63,405 bases of DNA from a bacterium (lineage in GTDB: Bacteria; Babelota; Babeliae; Babelales; Babelaceae): NCBI GenBank assembly GCA_021827715.1, contig JAKAUO010000034.1, forward strand, positions 1-63,405, in the 5' to 3' direction. The notes under the pieces are model-generated. The model saw nothing but the letters and a program-made list of their open reading frames with translations, was not told where the DNA came from and did not search any database. Position numbers and translations under genes: made by a program. Positions 42,325 to 51,262 of this stretch are shown here, in pieces (position 1 is the stretch's first letter; each line of letters opens with the position of its first letter).

Positions 42325-43416
42325 TTAAAATCGTCGCGCAGCAATGCTGTTGAGCCACCCTAAGCTTGCAAAGGTGATCCAGGAATGGGTAATGCCATAA
42401 CTCATCAGAGGCAATGGTATGCCCACAATGGGCAATAATCCCAGAACCATAGCGATATTCACTAAAGTTGAAAATATAATATGACTCATAAGCCCCAACG
42501 CAAGAAGTTGCGTGCTGCCTTGCTTAAGTGACAAAATGAGCAATAAAAACCGATAAAACAAGAGACAATAGAGTGAAAGAGTAAAAAGTGCCCCGACAAA
42601 TCCAAATTCTTCACACAGTACTGAAAAAATAAAATCAGTACGTCCTTCAGGAAGAAAACGCAACCTGTTTTGTGTGCCATGCACATAGCCTTTTCCCCAC
42701 ATACCACCAGAACCTACGGCAATGCACGATTGTTCAATTTGATATCGTTCTTTTCTAGAATCGCCTTCACCTAAAAAAGTAAGTATTCGTTGCCGTTGAT
42801 AAGGTTTTAAAAAATGCCATAACACCGGCCCACACAGTGCGCTGGTACAAAAAACAATAATAAAAAAGGTGCGTGATAACCCCGCCATATACAATAAAAT
42901 GGTCCCTGAAAAAAGAATAATGATGGCGGTGCCTAAATCGGGCTGTTTTTGAATGAGTAATGCACTGGTAATAAGCGTTATCACTATGGGTAAAAAATCA
43001 AAAAAGGTGGTGAGTGATCTTTTTTCTGAGGTAACAAAATAGACAAAAAAAGCGGGGAAAAAAAGTTTAGCTAATTCCGAAGGTTGAAACTTAATAAATC
43101 CAATAGAGATCCACCGCTGGGCACCCATGCCAATTGATCCTTTGATTATCGTAAAGAGCAAGAGTGCTATAACGACAAAATAAAGAAAATAACCCCAGCG
43201 AGTCATGACGCGATAATCTATGCTACAAAATAATGCATATAGCAATAATCCTGAAATGATACCCACTAATTGTTTTTTAAAAAAAAGAGAATAGGGTTCT
43301 TCTGGTGTATAGGTAGCGCTTAATACCAAAGCAAGGCCAATAGCTGAAAGAATCAGTGTAAGCAAAAGACTATACCAATCAAAAAAACGAAAATAACGGC
43401 GATCGAGGCTGAGCAT
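42325..43416 (-). CDS. rodA: RodA peptidoglycan polymerase
   Basis: The 363-residue SEDS glycosyltransferase has about ten membrane segments. Family motifs include AQRWISIGFIKFQPSELAKL, the LGTAIIILFSG segment, and the C-terminal GLLPIVGIPLPLMSYG. It makes glycan strands for side-wall growth and should work with the PBP2 at 16304-18025. The start at 43416 lacks a strong ribosome-binding site, and a palindromic repeat (43430-43463) lies just upstream. The length is close to E. coli RodA (370). Confidence 0.9.
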   Translation of the reverse strand: MLSLDRRYFRFFDWYSLLLTLILSAIGLALVLSATYTPEEPYSLFFKKQLVGIISGLLLYALFCSIDYRVMTRWGYFLYFVVIALLLFTIIKGSIGMGAQRWISIGFIKFQPSELAKLFFPAFFVYFVTSEKRSLTTFFDFLPIVITLITSALLIQKQPDLGTAIIILFSGTILLYMAGLSRTFFIIVFCTSALCGPVLWHFLKPYQRQRILTFLGEGDSRKERYQIEQSCIAVGSGGMWGKGYVHGTQNRLRFLPEGRTDFIFSVLCEEFGFVGALFTLSLYCLLFYRFLLLILSLKQGSTQLLALGLMSHIIFSTLVNIAMVLGLLPIVGIPLPLMSYGITHSWITFASLGWLNSIAARRF

Positions 43417-43429
43417 ATAATAATAAGGA

Positions 43430-43463
43430 TTAGATCCTGAAACAAGTTCAGGATGACACTGGG
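43430..43463. repeat. Small palindromic element, TCCTGAA..TTCAGGA type
   Basis: ATCCTGAAACAAGTTCAGGAT (arms ATCCTGAA and TTCAGGAT) then GACACTGGG. It overlaps the end of the next gene on the minus strand, where it supplies the last residues and the TGA stop (S-P-V-S-S). The same core with G for A recurs at 48553-48625. Confidence 0.7.
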
Positions 43464-44356
43464 CTTACAAATGAAAGTTGGTCTAAAAGTTCGTTTGGTT
43501 GGGGAAAATTAATACATCGTGTTGGATATTTTTTTTCAAGCGCATTAAAAAGTTCTTGATAGTGCACCGCATAATAATGAGCACGCGGAATTTCAATAGC
43601 GTCCCATATCATATTGCTTACTTTTTGACTTTCTAAATATGCCATTAAACATCCTTTGCTACTTGCGGTGTATCCGCGGTCAAAGGTAACAAAAGCTTTA
43701 ACCATATACTGTGGGATATAATGCCACAGCAGTTGGGTCATCGGACGGATCACACGATGTCCGCCTTTTATATGGCTTTCTTGTGCAAAGAAATCTGCCG
43801 CTTGGGTAAGTGCCTCTTTTGCCTTTTTAAGTTCTTCTTCGATCTGAGCCATAATTTCTATTAATGATTCTGCGATAATAATACGTGCTTGACTACGTAA
43901 CGTATCAATAAATGATTTTACTTTTACAAATTTTTTAGGGCCATCTTCGATTAAGCGTGCTACCGTATCGATATATTTTTTTTGAGAAGTGCAATGGTTT
44001 AAAAATAATGCAAGATGTTCCTGCGCAGCTTCATCAGGCAAAAAAGAAGGGGCATCGAAATCAGCATCTTTGCTGGGGTCAAGCCGAGTACTGAGTATAT
44101 GGTTCCACCCTGAACCGACCTTTTCAACAAATGCGATATAATCATGTTGTACGGTATGCGTCATGTATGAGCGAAGATAGGAATGGTGCACAAGGGTAAG
44201 AAGCTCGCAGAGAGCGTCGCCGCTTTCTATTGAATAAACAACATCGCTGGCCCATTGTTGTGCATGCGGAGCATATTTCTGGATCAGCTGATGATTAAAA
44301 GAAAAAAGATGTGTTGAAAGAACAAGTAAAGAAAATAAAGGTAACGATATCTTCAT
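43448..44356 (-). CDS. Exported helical protein of unknown function, 3' end altered by a repeat
   Basis: The protein has about 302 residues: a signal peptide (MKISLPLFSLLVLSTHLFSF) and an all-helical mature part with a coiled coil (ESLIEIMAQIEEELKKAKEAL). The start at 44356 follows GGAGAG; the longer frame to 44479 runs through a repeat and the tRNA-Pro gene and is rejected. The final residues VSPVSS and the stop come from the palindromic element at 43430-43463, so the original C-terminus is probably lost. No family is recognised. Confidence 0.6.
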   Translation of the reverse strand: MKISLPLFSLLVLSTHLFSFNHQLIQKYAPHAQQWASDVVYSIESGDALCELLTLVHHSYLRSYMTHTVQHDYIAFVEKVGSGWNHILSTRLDPSKDADFDAPSFLPDEAAQEHLALFLNHCTSQKKYIDTVARLIEDGPKKFVKVKSFIDTLRSQARIIIAESLIEIMAQIEEELKKAKEALTQAADFFAQESHIKGGHRVIRPMTQLLWHYIPQYMVKAFVTFDRGYTASSKGCLMAYLESQKVSNMIWDAIEIPRAHYYAVHYQELFNALEKKYPTRCINFPQPNELLDQLSFVSPVSS

Positions 44357-44372
44357 TGGGTACTCTCCGACT

Positions 44373-44435
44373 TTGCCCGTAGGCTGGCCCGCCATCCGAA
44401 GCTTGCCAAGCCGGGAGGCGTGGATAAGCGTAGGA
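44373..44435. repeat. GC-rich repeat-like segment next to tRNA-Pro
   Basis: The 60-odd bases between the exported gene and tRNA-Pro are GC-rich (GGCTGGCCCGCC, AAGCTTGCCAAGCCGGGAGGCG) and contain GCTTG..CAAGC inverted arms. They resemble the GATACGCGAAGCCTGGGTCGACG part of the element at 48553-48625. The similarity is partial. Confidence 0.4.
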
Positions 44436-44511
44436 TGGTCGGGGTGGCCAGACTCGAACCGACAACCCCTCGCTCCCAAAGCGAGTGCGCTACCAATTGC
44501 GCCACACCCCG
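44436..44511 (-). tRNA. tRNA-Pro (anticodon UGG)
   Basis: On the minus strand CGGGGTG pairs with CACCCCG as acceptor stem, followed by A and an encoded CCA. The anticodon arm is CTCGC-TTTGGGA-GCGAG, giving anticodon TGG. The T loop reads GGTTCGAGTC. The 76-base length is normal. Confidence 0.95.
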
Positions 44512-44562
44512 ATACAATTTTTACTCAGTGTATAGATATTTTTAGAAGAATTCAAATTAATG

Positions 44563-44639
44563 TGGGGTGAATGGTGGGTCTCGAACCCACGACCCTCGGA
44601 ACCACAACCCGATGCTCTGCCAACTGAGCTACATTCACC
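44563..44639 (-). tRNA. tRNA-His (anticodon GUG)
   Basis: On the minus strand G at position -1 precedes GTGAATG, which pairs with CATTCAC, then C and an encoded CCA. The extra G-1 opposite C is the tRNA-His identity feature. The anticodon arm loop TTGTGGT gives GTG. It lies 52 bases from tRNA-Pro in the same orientation and is transcribed first. Confidence 0.95.
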
Positions 44640-44683
44640 ATATTTCTGTTAAAAGTATACGCACCATATAAGAAAAATCAATA

Positions 44684-45445
44684 TTATAAAGCAAATTCAA
44701 AGCATTCATCGGGTGAGGTAATAACACGGAGTAACGTTGGCAAGCATTTCTTTTTGTCGGCAACAAGATCAACCACCGTATCATACACCTGTTGAAGTGT
44801 TCCTATTTCATCAATTAACCCCACTTCCAGAGCCTGAGTGGCAAGAAGAACTTTAGCTTCAAGGTTTCGTATAGTTTCAACAGGGATATTGCGTAGCTGA
44901 GAAATATTTTCACAAAAAATATCAAAGGTCAGATTAAGGCGTTCCTGTATCACTTGAGCATCTTCTGGGTCTATTACCCCTTTTGCAAGATAATGGGGGC
45001 GCTTGAATCTGCCTGCAGTAAAGGTGATTGCGGGATTTTTTTTAGGGAGTTCTGACACCACGCCGATGCTGCCAATAAGCGCCGTTTCAGGTGCTATAAT
45101 AGTCGAGCATGCAGCAGCAACCCAATAAGCACCGGAAGTTCCAGAGCCTGAGACAAAAGCAATAACGGGCTTGGTTTCACGAGCCCAGAGAATAAAATCG
45201 GCAATAATTTGGCTATTGCCCGGCGAGCCGCCTGGTGAATCTATTTGAAGAACTATACAATCTATAGCAGGGTCGTCACTATATTTTTTAAGGAGTTTAA
45301 CCGTTTCATTAAAATCTTCTATAGGTTTTATTAATGCAATATACCCAATAGTAATAGCTGCTTGTTCGTCAGGTTGTTTTTTTACCATTTTTATTTCACC
45401 TTGTAAGGCAACTACTGCTGCAATAAGTAAAAAATGATATTTCAT
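44684..45445 (-). CDS. S49-family signal peptide peptidase-like protease
   Basis: The protein has about 253 residues, with a short N-terminal hydrophobic signal (FLLIAAVVALQG) and a ClpP-like S49 domain: VLQIDSPGGSPGNS, the serine nucleophile in SGTSGAYWVAAA, the IGSIGVVSE strand and a probable catalytic lysine in GRFK. S49 enzymes degrade leftover signal peptides in the membrane. It is short, like the single-domain SppA form. The ATG at 45445 is seven bases after AGGAG. It is 19 bases downstream of the barrel-protein gene, so they share a transcript. A paralogue lies at 47594-48466. Confidence 0.82.
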   Translation of the reverse strand: MKYHFLLIAAVVALQGEIKMVKKQPDEQAAITIGYIALIKPIEDFNETVKLLKKYSDDPAIDCIVLQIDSPGGSPGNSQIIADFILWARETKPVIAFVSGSGTSGAYWVAAACSTIIAPETALIGSIGVVSELPKKNPAITFTAGRFKRPHYLAKGVIDPEDAQVIQERLNLTFDIFCENISQLRNIPVETIRNLEAKVLLATQALEVGLIDEIGTLQQVYDTVVDLVADKKKCLPTLLRVITSPDECFEFAL

Positions 45446-45464
45446 GATCATGCTCCTTTCTGTC

Positions 45465-46100
45465 TTAGTTGAATCTATAGCCAACGCCAGCACCAAAAAT
45501 AGCCCCGCTGACATTTGCTTTATGTGGTTGTACATAGCCTGCGGGCACGACTGAATTTTTAAACGGAACTTTTACAAATGAATAATCGACAAAGAAATCT
45601 AAAAAGAAATGGTGCGGCAAATCAACAAAAGCGCCTATTTTTGCTATGCCACCAAAGCCCCACTTATTTTGATTTTTGGCAACGTAAGGTGAACAATTTT
45701 CTAGCATTACATAGACCGGTTGAAAACCGAGCCCTGCATAAAATTGTGAATAATCATTCATACACCAAAGATATTTTAAACCTATCCCGAGCGGCAGCAG
45801 ATTAACGTGAGTTGATGTGCGCAGTCCGAGTGATTTGCCATTTTTCGTTAGGTAATCCACACTTGCAAAGCCATACCACTGGTTTTTCAGTTTAAAGGTC
45901 ACTTCCGGTCCGAACAGCGCACTACCGCCATAGATATGCCTGAAGAGGCTTCCCGTTGGCTGAAAATAGGCTGCCTTGAATTCTAACAAAATGTCTCTCT
46001 CTTGTTCTCTACTTATCAGCAAGCTCGGTAGAATCAAGGCAAGACTACAGAGTATAAATGCATTTTTTCGTTTTAAAAAAGTACATAATAACATCTTCAT
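45465..46100 (-). CDS. Small outer-membrane beta-barrel protein
   Basis: The 211-residue protein has a signal peptide (up to LLISREQ) and alternating hydrophobic/aromatic beta strands, such as FFLDFFVDYSFVKVPF and AIFGAGVGYRFN. It ends in aromatic-rich GYRFN with a terminal N, not the usual terminal Phe of barrel signals. The layout resembles eight-stranded barrels of the OmpW/OmpA type. An internal start at 46094 has better spacing to AAGG. It is upstream of an S49 protease gene and downstream of the YVTN propeller gene. Confidence 0.6.
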   Translation of the reverse strand: MKMLLCTFLKRKNAFILCSLALILPSLLISREQERDILLEFKAAYFQPTGSLFRHIYGGSALFGPEVTFKLKNQWYGFASVDYLTKNGKSLGLRTSTHVNLLPLGIGLKYLWCMNDYSQFYAGLGFQPVYVMLENCSPYVAKNQNKWGFGGIAKIGAFVDLPHHFFLDFFVDYSFVKVPFKNSVVPAGYVQPHKANVSGAIFGAGVGYRFN

Positions 46101-46120
46101 TCCCTTCTTATGTGTAAAGA

Positions 46121-47443
46121 TTAACAGGCCACTAAGGCAGTAACGGCAGCAGAAGACGAGACATTGCCTAATCCATCAATAGCCACAATGTAATAGGTAT
46201 AGGTAAAGCCTGGTATTCTATTATGATCAGCGTAGCTTAGTGTAGTTGCCGATAGGGTTGCCACTAATTGAGTCAACGCGGCATCGCGATATATCTTATA
46301 GGTAACGGGCGTTCCTGTAGTTGGCGCTTGCCAATAGATGACATTGATATAATCTGTCTGGTTAAGAAAGACATTTTTGCCTTTGCAGACAGTCAATTGC
46401 TCGGGTGCTGTTATCGGCTCTTCTATAAAAATTTGATTCACGGTATTGTTGCTGAAATTGGCAACATAAGCATACTCGCCATTGGGCGTAATCGCTAGTG
46501 AAAAAGGATCAGCGCCTAAAGCCAAATTAATGGTTGCAGTGATAGTATTATCTGAAAGCTGTATTACATTCACGGTATTGGTGCCTTCATTAGCAACATA
46601 GGCATACTCGCCATTGGGCGTAATCGCTATACTGTTTGAAAATGCTAGCGATTCAAGGTCAATGGTTGCAGTGATAGTATTATCTGAGAGCTGTATTGCA
46701 TTCACGGTATTGGTGTTGAAATTGGCAACATAGGCATACTCGCCATTGGGCGTAATCGCTAGTGAAGAAGGCCCAGCGCCTAAAGCCAAATCAATGGTTG
46801 CAGTGATAGTATTATCTGAGAGCTGTATTGCATTCACGGTATTGGTGTTGAAATTGGCAACATAGGCATACTCGCCATTGGGCGTAATCGCTAGTGAAGA
46901 ATGCCCAGCGCCTAAAGCCAAATCAATGGTTGCAGTGATAGTATTATCTGAGAGCTGTATTGCATTCACGGTATTGGTGTTGGAATTGGCAACATAGGCA
47001 TACTCGCCATTAGTCGTAATCGCTAGTGAAGAAGGCCTAGCGCCTAAAGCCAAATTAATGGTTGCAGTGATAGTATTATCTGAGAGCTGTATTGCATTCA
47101 CGGTATTGTGTTCAAAACTGGTAAAATATAAGTACGTACCATCGGGAGTAAAGGCGAAAGAACTTGGTAAATTAACATTAGTAATAGGACTGATATAGGT
47201 ATTGGCTGGAACATTAAATATATCAATAAATCCTGTAGTGTCCTCACTATAATGATTAGCAACATAAGCATAGTCCCCATTGGGTGTAATCGCTATAACA
47301 GTGGGCTGATAAAAGGGAGGCTGTCCTGTAAGAGTAGCAGTAATAGTATTAGAAAGTGAGGACATGCTCTGTAGAGGTTGTTGCCACCAACCTGCGCTGA
47401 TAAATGCAAGAAAAAATTGATAAAAAGAGTTGCGTGAAATCAT
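46121..47443 (-). CDS. Exported seven-bladed YVTN propeller with fibronectin-like tail
   Basis: The 440-residue protein has an N-terminal signal-like segment, then seven blades of the YVTN type (AITPNGEYAYVAN with NTVNAIQLSDNTITATI between). The inner blades repeat every 44 residues (132 bases) with near-identical sequence. A C-terminal fibronectin-III-like domain follows (VIYWQAPTTGTPVTYKIYRD and YTYYIVAIDGLGNVS). Such propellers are surface or secreted binding proteins. Seven blades give a closed propeller, so the array expansion was functional. A terminator-like hairpin lies upstream. Confidence 0.75.
   Translation of the reverse strand: MISRNSFYQFFLAFISAGWWQQPLQSMSSLSNTITATLTGQPPFYQPTVIAITPNGDYAYVANHYSEDTTGFIDIFNVPANTYISPITNVNLPSSFAFTPDGTYLYFTSFEHNTVNAIQLSDNTITATINLALGARPSSLAITTNGEYAYVANSNTNTVNAIQLSDNTITATIDLALGAGHSSLAITPNGEYAYVANFNTNTVNAIQLSDNTITATIDLALGAGPSSLAITPNGEYAYVANFNTNTVNAIQLSDNTITATIDLESLAFSNSIAITPNGEYAYVANEGTNTVNVIQLSDNTITATINLALGADPFSLAITPNGEYAYVANFSNNTVNQIFIEEPITAPEQLTVCKGKNVFLNQTDYINVIYWQAPTTGTPVTYKIYRDAALTQLVATLSATTLSYADHNRIPGFTYTYYIVAIDGLGNVSSSAAVTALVAC
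46439..47110 (-). repeat. Tandem 132-base repeats inside the propeller gene
   Basis: The marker CACGGTATTG starts at 46439, 46571, 46703, 46835, 46967 and 47099, exactly 132 bases apart each time. The units between are almost identical, showing recent duplication or ongoing gene conversion. Confidence 0.92.
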
Positions 47444-47491
47444 ACGGTTCCTTTACACGAGTTACATGCGCAAAAGTTCATGCGCTGTTGT

Positions 47492-47525
47492 AAAAACTAT
47501 TCAATGCAAGGATCGCATAGTTTTT
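47492..47525 (-). terminator. Terminator-like hairpin after the second S49 gene
   Basis: AAAAACTAT (47492-47500) and ATAGTTTTT (47517-47525) form a nine-base-pair stem around a 16-base loop. It is in the 150-base gap between the S49 gene at 47594 and the propeller gene. The stem is A/T-rich and the T-run is part of the arm, so strength is uncertain. Confidence 0.4.
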
Positions 47526-47593
47526 CAGGCAAGGTAAAGACTATCCCTATTTTTTTCATGTAGGTATATTAAATAAGGGGCAAAAATAAATAC

Positions 47594-48466
47594 TTAGTGT
47601 ATGGTGGTAAACGTGGTCATGACTTTAGGTTGATGGTTTTCTATTTCTAGAAACGTAATTTTTTCGTAAACGTGATTGTTTTTTGTCTCAATTTCAGAGG
47701 TTATTTTCTGAATCACTGCTTCTATGGTGCCTACTTCATCAATCAGGCCCATTGCTAATGCCTGCTTGCCATTAAATTTCTTTGCTTGAAAATTTCTTAT
47801 GGTTTCTACGTTGATAGGGCGACAGGAAGCAACAGCAGAGAAAAATATTTCCGCAGTAGCATCTATACTGTCTTGTGCGTATTCAAGAAATTTTTCATCA
47901 AGTACGCCTTCTTCTTTATAGATGGGGGCTTTATAGGGCGCTGAAGTGATGTACAGGTATTGTGGCTTGTAGTCAAACGCGATAAGCGCGCCAAGGGCGC
48001 CAATTTGTGCGGATGCCGGGGCAATAATATATGATGTAGCTGATGCTATCAAATAAGCAGCAGAACAGCCCATGTCAGATATAAAACATATGACGGGCTT
48101 TGTGACCTTTATGTTTTTGATACGTTCAGCAAGAATTTCTGCTGTTGCTATTGATCCGCCACCTGAGTTGATATCAAGAAGTATGTAATCAATTTCTGGA
48201 TTGTCGGCAAATTTTTTAAGAGTGAAAAAGTACTGGTCATAGTCAGTAATGGTGTTCTTGATAGGAAGATAACCGACATTAATTGAAAGAATTTTTGTTT
48301 CAGAGGCACCAATGGATGAGGTTTCTTGTTCTTGAGCGACTGATTTTTTAAATAAATATTTTATGCTGGTAATAAGTTCTTGCGCACGCTCAGATACTGT
48401 TTTTTGTGCATGTATAGGTGCCAGAGATAGGATAATCAAGGTAAGAAAGAATGGTATTTTTTTCAT
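47594..48466 (-). CDS. S49-family signal peptide peptidase-like protease, second copy
   Basis: The protein has about 290 residues with a signal peptide (MKKIPFFLTLIILSLAPIHA), a linker, and an S49 domain: LLDINSGGGSIATAE, the probable nucleophile in DMGCSAAYLIASA, GALGALIAF, and a lysine in the APYKAPIY position. It matches the protein at 44684-45445 through the domain. The start at 48466 follows GAGG; the longer frame to 48667 reads through a palindromic element (VTLNLIQGP) and is rejected. Confidence 0.78.
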   Translation of the reverse strand: MKKIPFFLTLIILSLAPIHAQKTVSERAQELITSIKYLFKKSVAQEQETSSIGASETKILSINVGYLPIKNTITDYDQYFFTLKKFADNPEIDYILLDINSGGGSIATAEILAERIKNIKVTKPVICFISDMGCSAAYLIASATSYIIAPASAQIGALGALIAFDYKPQYLYITSAPYKAPIYKEEGVLDEKFLEYAQDSIDATAEIFFSAVASCRPINVETIRNFQAKKFNGKQALAMGLIDEVGTIEAVIQKITSEIETKNNHVYEKITFLEIENHQPKVMTTFTTIH

Positions 48467-48552
48467 GGTAAAATCCTCTATTGTTTTTCTATTATTATTT
48501 TCTAATAATATATATTTAATAATATTTGTCAAAAAAATGATGGGTCTTATTG

Positions 48553-48625
48553 CTGGACCCTGAATCAAGTTCAGGGTGACACAGAGGTGGCCAAGACTGT
48601 AGGCCTGGATACGCGAAGCCTGGGT
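48553..48625. repeat. Composite palindromic element upstream of uvrA
   Basis: CTGGACCCTGAATCAAGTTC then AGGGTGACA, with arms CCCTGAA and TTCAGGG, is followed by GGCCTGGATACGCGAAGCCT and GGGTCGACGAAGTGCC. Its first part matches the element at 43430. Translated on the minus strand it reads VTLNLIQGP, a phrase that such mobile palindromes commonly give. It lies between the divergent S49 and uvrA genes. Confidence 0.7.
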
Positions 48626-48685
48626 CGACGAAGTGCCAAATATATGGTAAAATATACAAATATTCAATCATAAAGGGTGATTATT

Positions 48686-51262
48686 ATGAAAGCGAAGCGT
48701 TTTATAAAGATTATCGGTGCCCGTGAGCATAATTTAAAAGATATTACCGTTGAGATTCCTAAAGAATCACTTACGGTGGTAACAGGTCCTTCTGGCTCGG
48801 GTAAAAGTACCCTTGCGCTTGATGTTTTATATGCTGAAGGCCAACGCCGTTATATGGAATCACTCTCTTCTTATGCCCGACAATTTTTGGGCATGCCCTC
48901 AAAGCCTGATGTCGATAGTATAGAGGGACTTTGTCCGGCAATTGCTATTGAACAAAAAACGGTGGGGGCAAACCCGCGATCCACGGTGGGGACCATCACC
49001 GAATTATATGACTATTTGCGGGTGCTTTTTGCGCGTATAGGCACCATACATTGCCCACAGTGTTATAACCCCATAGAATCTGCCAGCGCAGAGCAGATAG
49101 CCGAAAGGCTCATTAAAGAGTTTGCCGGGTTAAATATTACCATTGTAGCTCCACTTGCCCAGGAAAAAAAGGGAACGTTTGTTGCTGAATTAGAAAAATA
49201 TTTTTTGCAAGGGTATTACCGTTTTTTAATTGATGGTAATCGTATAAGTTTTAAATCATTAGATGAAATCCAGGCCCTTAATCTGAAAAAAACGTTTAAA
49301 CATACTATTGATATCATACTTGATACGGTTGAGGTAAGTGCAGATGAATCTACCCGAATTCAAGAAGATCTTGAAAAGGCATTCAGTCTTTCTGGACAAC
49401 AGGTAAAAATTATAGTGGGTGAAAATTCTTTTAGTTATTCTTCCGCACGGATGTGCGTGCCCTGTAACAACTCTATACCTGAATTAGAACCGCGCCTTTT
49501 TTCTTTTAATTCGCCTATTGGTGCCTGTAAAAAATGTCATGGGCTCGGGGTAGAGATTATCGTGCCTTGGCAGGCTAAAAATTCGACCATGGCAGGTTTA
49601 GAATTTGCTGACAAAATGGGAGTGTACCACGAAATTACCTGTTCTGCTTGTCATGGTGAACGATTAAATCCGCTTGCACTAGCAGTTACTATACGAGCGG
49701 AGGCTCTAGAGGGCAAAAATATATTCCAGGTGGGACAGCTTTCAGTTGCTGATGCATTGCATTTTTTTAATACGTTATCACTTACAGAGGTTCAGGCAGA
49801 GATTGCCAAGCGGCTTCTTCATGAAATAAAGCAACGGTACCAATTTTTATTTGACGTGGGCCTGAGTTATTTAACACTCAATCGAACCGCACGAACTCTT
49901 TCAGGTGGCGAGGGGCAACGAATTCGCCTTGCAACCCAAATAGGCTCGGCACTCAGTGGCGTGGTCTATGTCTTGGATGAGCCCAGTATTGGGCTTCACC
50001 AGCGCGATAATGATAAGCTGATCTCTATGCTGTTGAAATTACGCGACCAAGGAAATACGGTTGTTGTGGTTGAGCATGATAGTGACACGATGAAAGCAGC
50101 TGATTATATTATCGATATGGGTCCAGGGGCAGGTACCTTTGGAGGGAAAGTGGTTGCCACCGGAACACCGGCACAGATCATGAAAAATAGTAATTCATTA
50201 AGTGGCGCCTATCTTTCGGGTAAGCTTACTATTGAGCGTTTACACCCGTTGCGAACCCCGACTGGCTTTATTACCTTACATAATGCAACTGCGCATAATT
50301 TACAAGATATCTCAGTAGATTTCCCCTTGGGTATACTTTGTGGTATTTCAGGAGTTTCCGGCTCAGGAAAGAGTAGTTTAATTATGGATGAGCTGGTGCC
50401 TGCCTTGCAAAAAACCTTAACGTCTGGGCGCGCTGCGTACGAAGTTGATAAAATCACGGGCGTTCAGCAATTAGAAAATTTAGTAGTTATTGACCAAAAA
50501 CCTATTGGGCGCACTTCGCGCTCTAACCCGGCAACCTATCTAGGTATTTTTGATGATATTAGAAAGCTTTATGCTAGTTTGCCAGAAAGCAATGCGCGCG
50601 GGTACACTGTGGGCCATTTTAGCTTTAATGTCGGTGCTGGCAGGTGTCCTGAGTGCGCTGGAGAAGGTATTATAACCGTTTCTATGCATTTCTTGCCTGA
50701 TGTAGTTATGGTATGTAATCGGTGCAAAGGTAAGCGGTACACTAAATCAGTATTAGAAGTTACCTATAAAGGTAAATCAATTGCCGATATCCTAGAAATG
50801 ACGGCTATAGAGGCTGCTGAATTTTTCGCGGCACATACCAGCATTGCAAAGCGCATTAAACTGATGTGTGATGTCGGGCTTGATTATCTTGCTCTGGGCC
50901 AATCTTCTACCACACTTTCTGGCGGTGAAGCGCAACGTATTAAGTTAGTTGATGAGCTTGCAAAGCGCGGTACTAAAACATTATACATCCTTGATGAACC
51001 AACCACCGGGTTACATGCCCATGATATAAAACGGTTATTAGGAGTCTTTGAGCGGCTATTGCAAAAGGGTAATTCGCTGATAGTCATAGAGCATAACTTA
51101 GATGTTTTAAAAGTTGCCGATTATATTATCGATCTTGGGCCAGAAGGTGGCGATAAAGGTGGCCAGGTTATTGCACAAGGAACGCCTGCAGAAATAGCTG
51201 CGCATAAAAAAAGTTTTACGGGCAATTACCTTAAGGCCCTATTATCAAAGGAATTATCATGA
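48686..51262 (+). CDS. uvrA: UvrA excision-repair ATPase lacking the insertion domain
   Basis: The 858-residue protein (940 in E. coli) finds bulky DNA damage and loads UvrB. ABC domain 1 has GPSGSGKST (34-42) and ABC domain 2 GVSGSGKSS, each with LSGGE.QR signatures and zinc-binding CxxC pairs. Between C284 and C319 there are only 35 residues where E. coli has about 125; this gap is where the DNA-contacting insertion domain normally sits. The third zinc motif ([16 protein letters not shown]) is present. AAAGGGTG precedes the ATG at 48686. Its stop overlaps the next gene in ATGA. Confidence 0.93.
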   Translation: MKAKRFIKIIGAREHNLKDITVEIPKESLTVVTGPSGSGKSTLALDVLYAEGQRRYMESLSSYARQFLGMPSKPDVDSIEGLCPAIAIEQKTVGANPRSTVGTITELYDYLRVLFARIGTIHCPQCYNPIESASAEQIAERLIKEFAGLNITIVAPLAQEKKGTFVAELEKYFLQGYYRFLIDGNRISFKSLDEIQALNLKKTFKHTIDIILDTVEVSADESTRIQEDLEKAFSLSGQQVKIIVGENSFSYSSARMCVPCNNSIPELEPRLFSFNSPIGACKKCHGLGVEIIVPWQAKNSTMAGLEFADKMGVYHEITCSACHGERLNPLALAVTIRAEALEGKNIFQVGQLSVADALHFFNTLSLTEVQAEIAKRLLHEIKQRYQFLFDVGLSYLTLNRTARTLSGGEGQRIRLATQIGSALSGVVYVLDEPSIGLHQRDNDKLISMLLKLRDQGNTVVVVEHDSDTMKAADYIIDMGPGAGTFGGKVVATGTPAQIMKNSNSLSGAYLSGKLTIERLHPLRTPTGFITLHNATAHNLQDISVDFPLGILCGISGVSGSGKSSLIMDELVPALQKTLTSGRAAYEVDKITGVQQLENLVVIDQKPIGRTSRSNPATYLGIFDDIRKLYASLPESNARGYTVGHFSFNVGAGRCPECAGEGIITVSMHFLPDVVMVCNRCKGKRYTKSVLEVTYKGKSIADILEMTAIEAAEFFAAHTSIAKRIKLMCDVGLDYLALGQSSTTLSGGEAQRIKLVDELAKRGTKTLYILDEPTTGLHAHDIKRLLGVFERLLQKGNSLIVIEHNLDVLKVADYIIDLGPEGGDKGGQVIAQGTPAEIAAHKKSFTGNYLKALLSKELS

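Noticed and set aside
44356-44479. N-terminal extension of the exported gene reading through the tRNA-Pro region
   Set aside because: It would translate tRNA and repeat sequence; the ATG at 44356 has a GGAGAG site and begins a clean signal peptide.
46439-47110. CRISPR array
   Set aside because: The 132-base periodic units are coding blades without the repeat-spacer structure, inside an intact propeller gene.
48466-48667. N-terminal extension of the second S49 protease
   Set aside because: The added part contains the palindromic element (VTLNLIQGP); the ATG at 48466 starts a signal peptide after GAGG.
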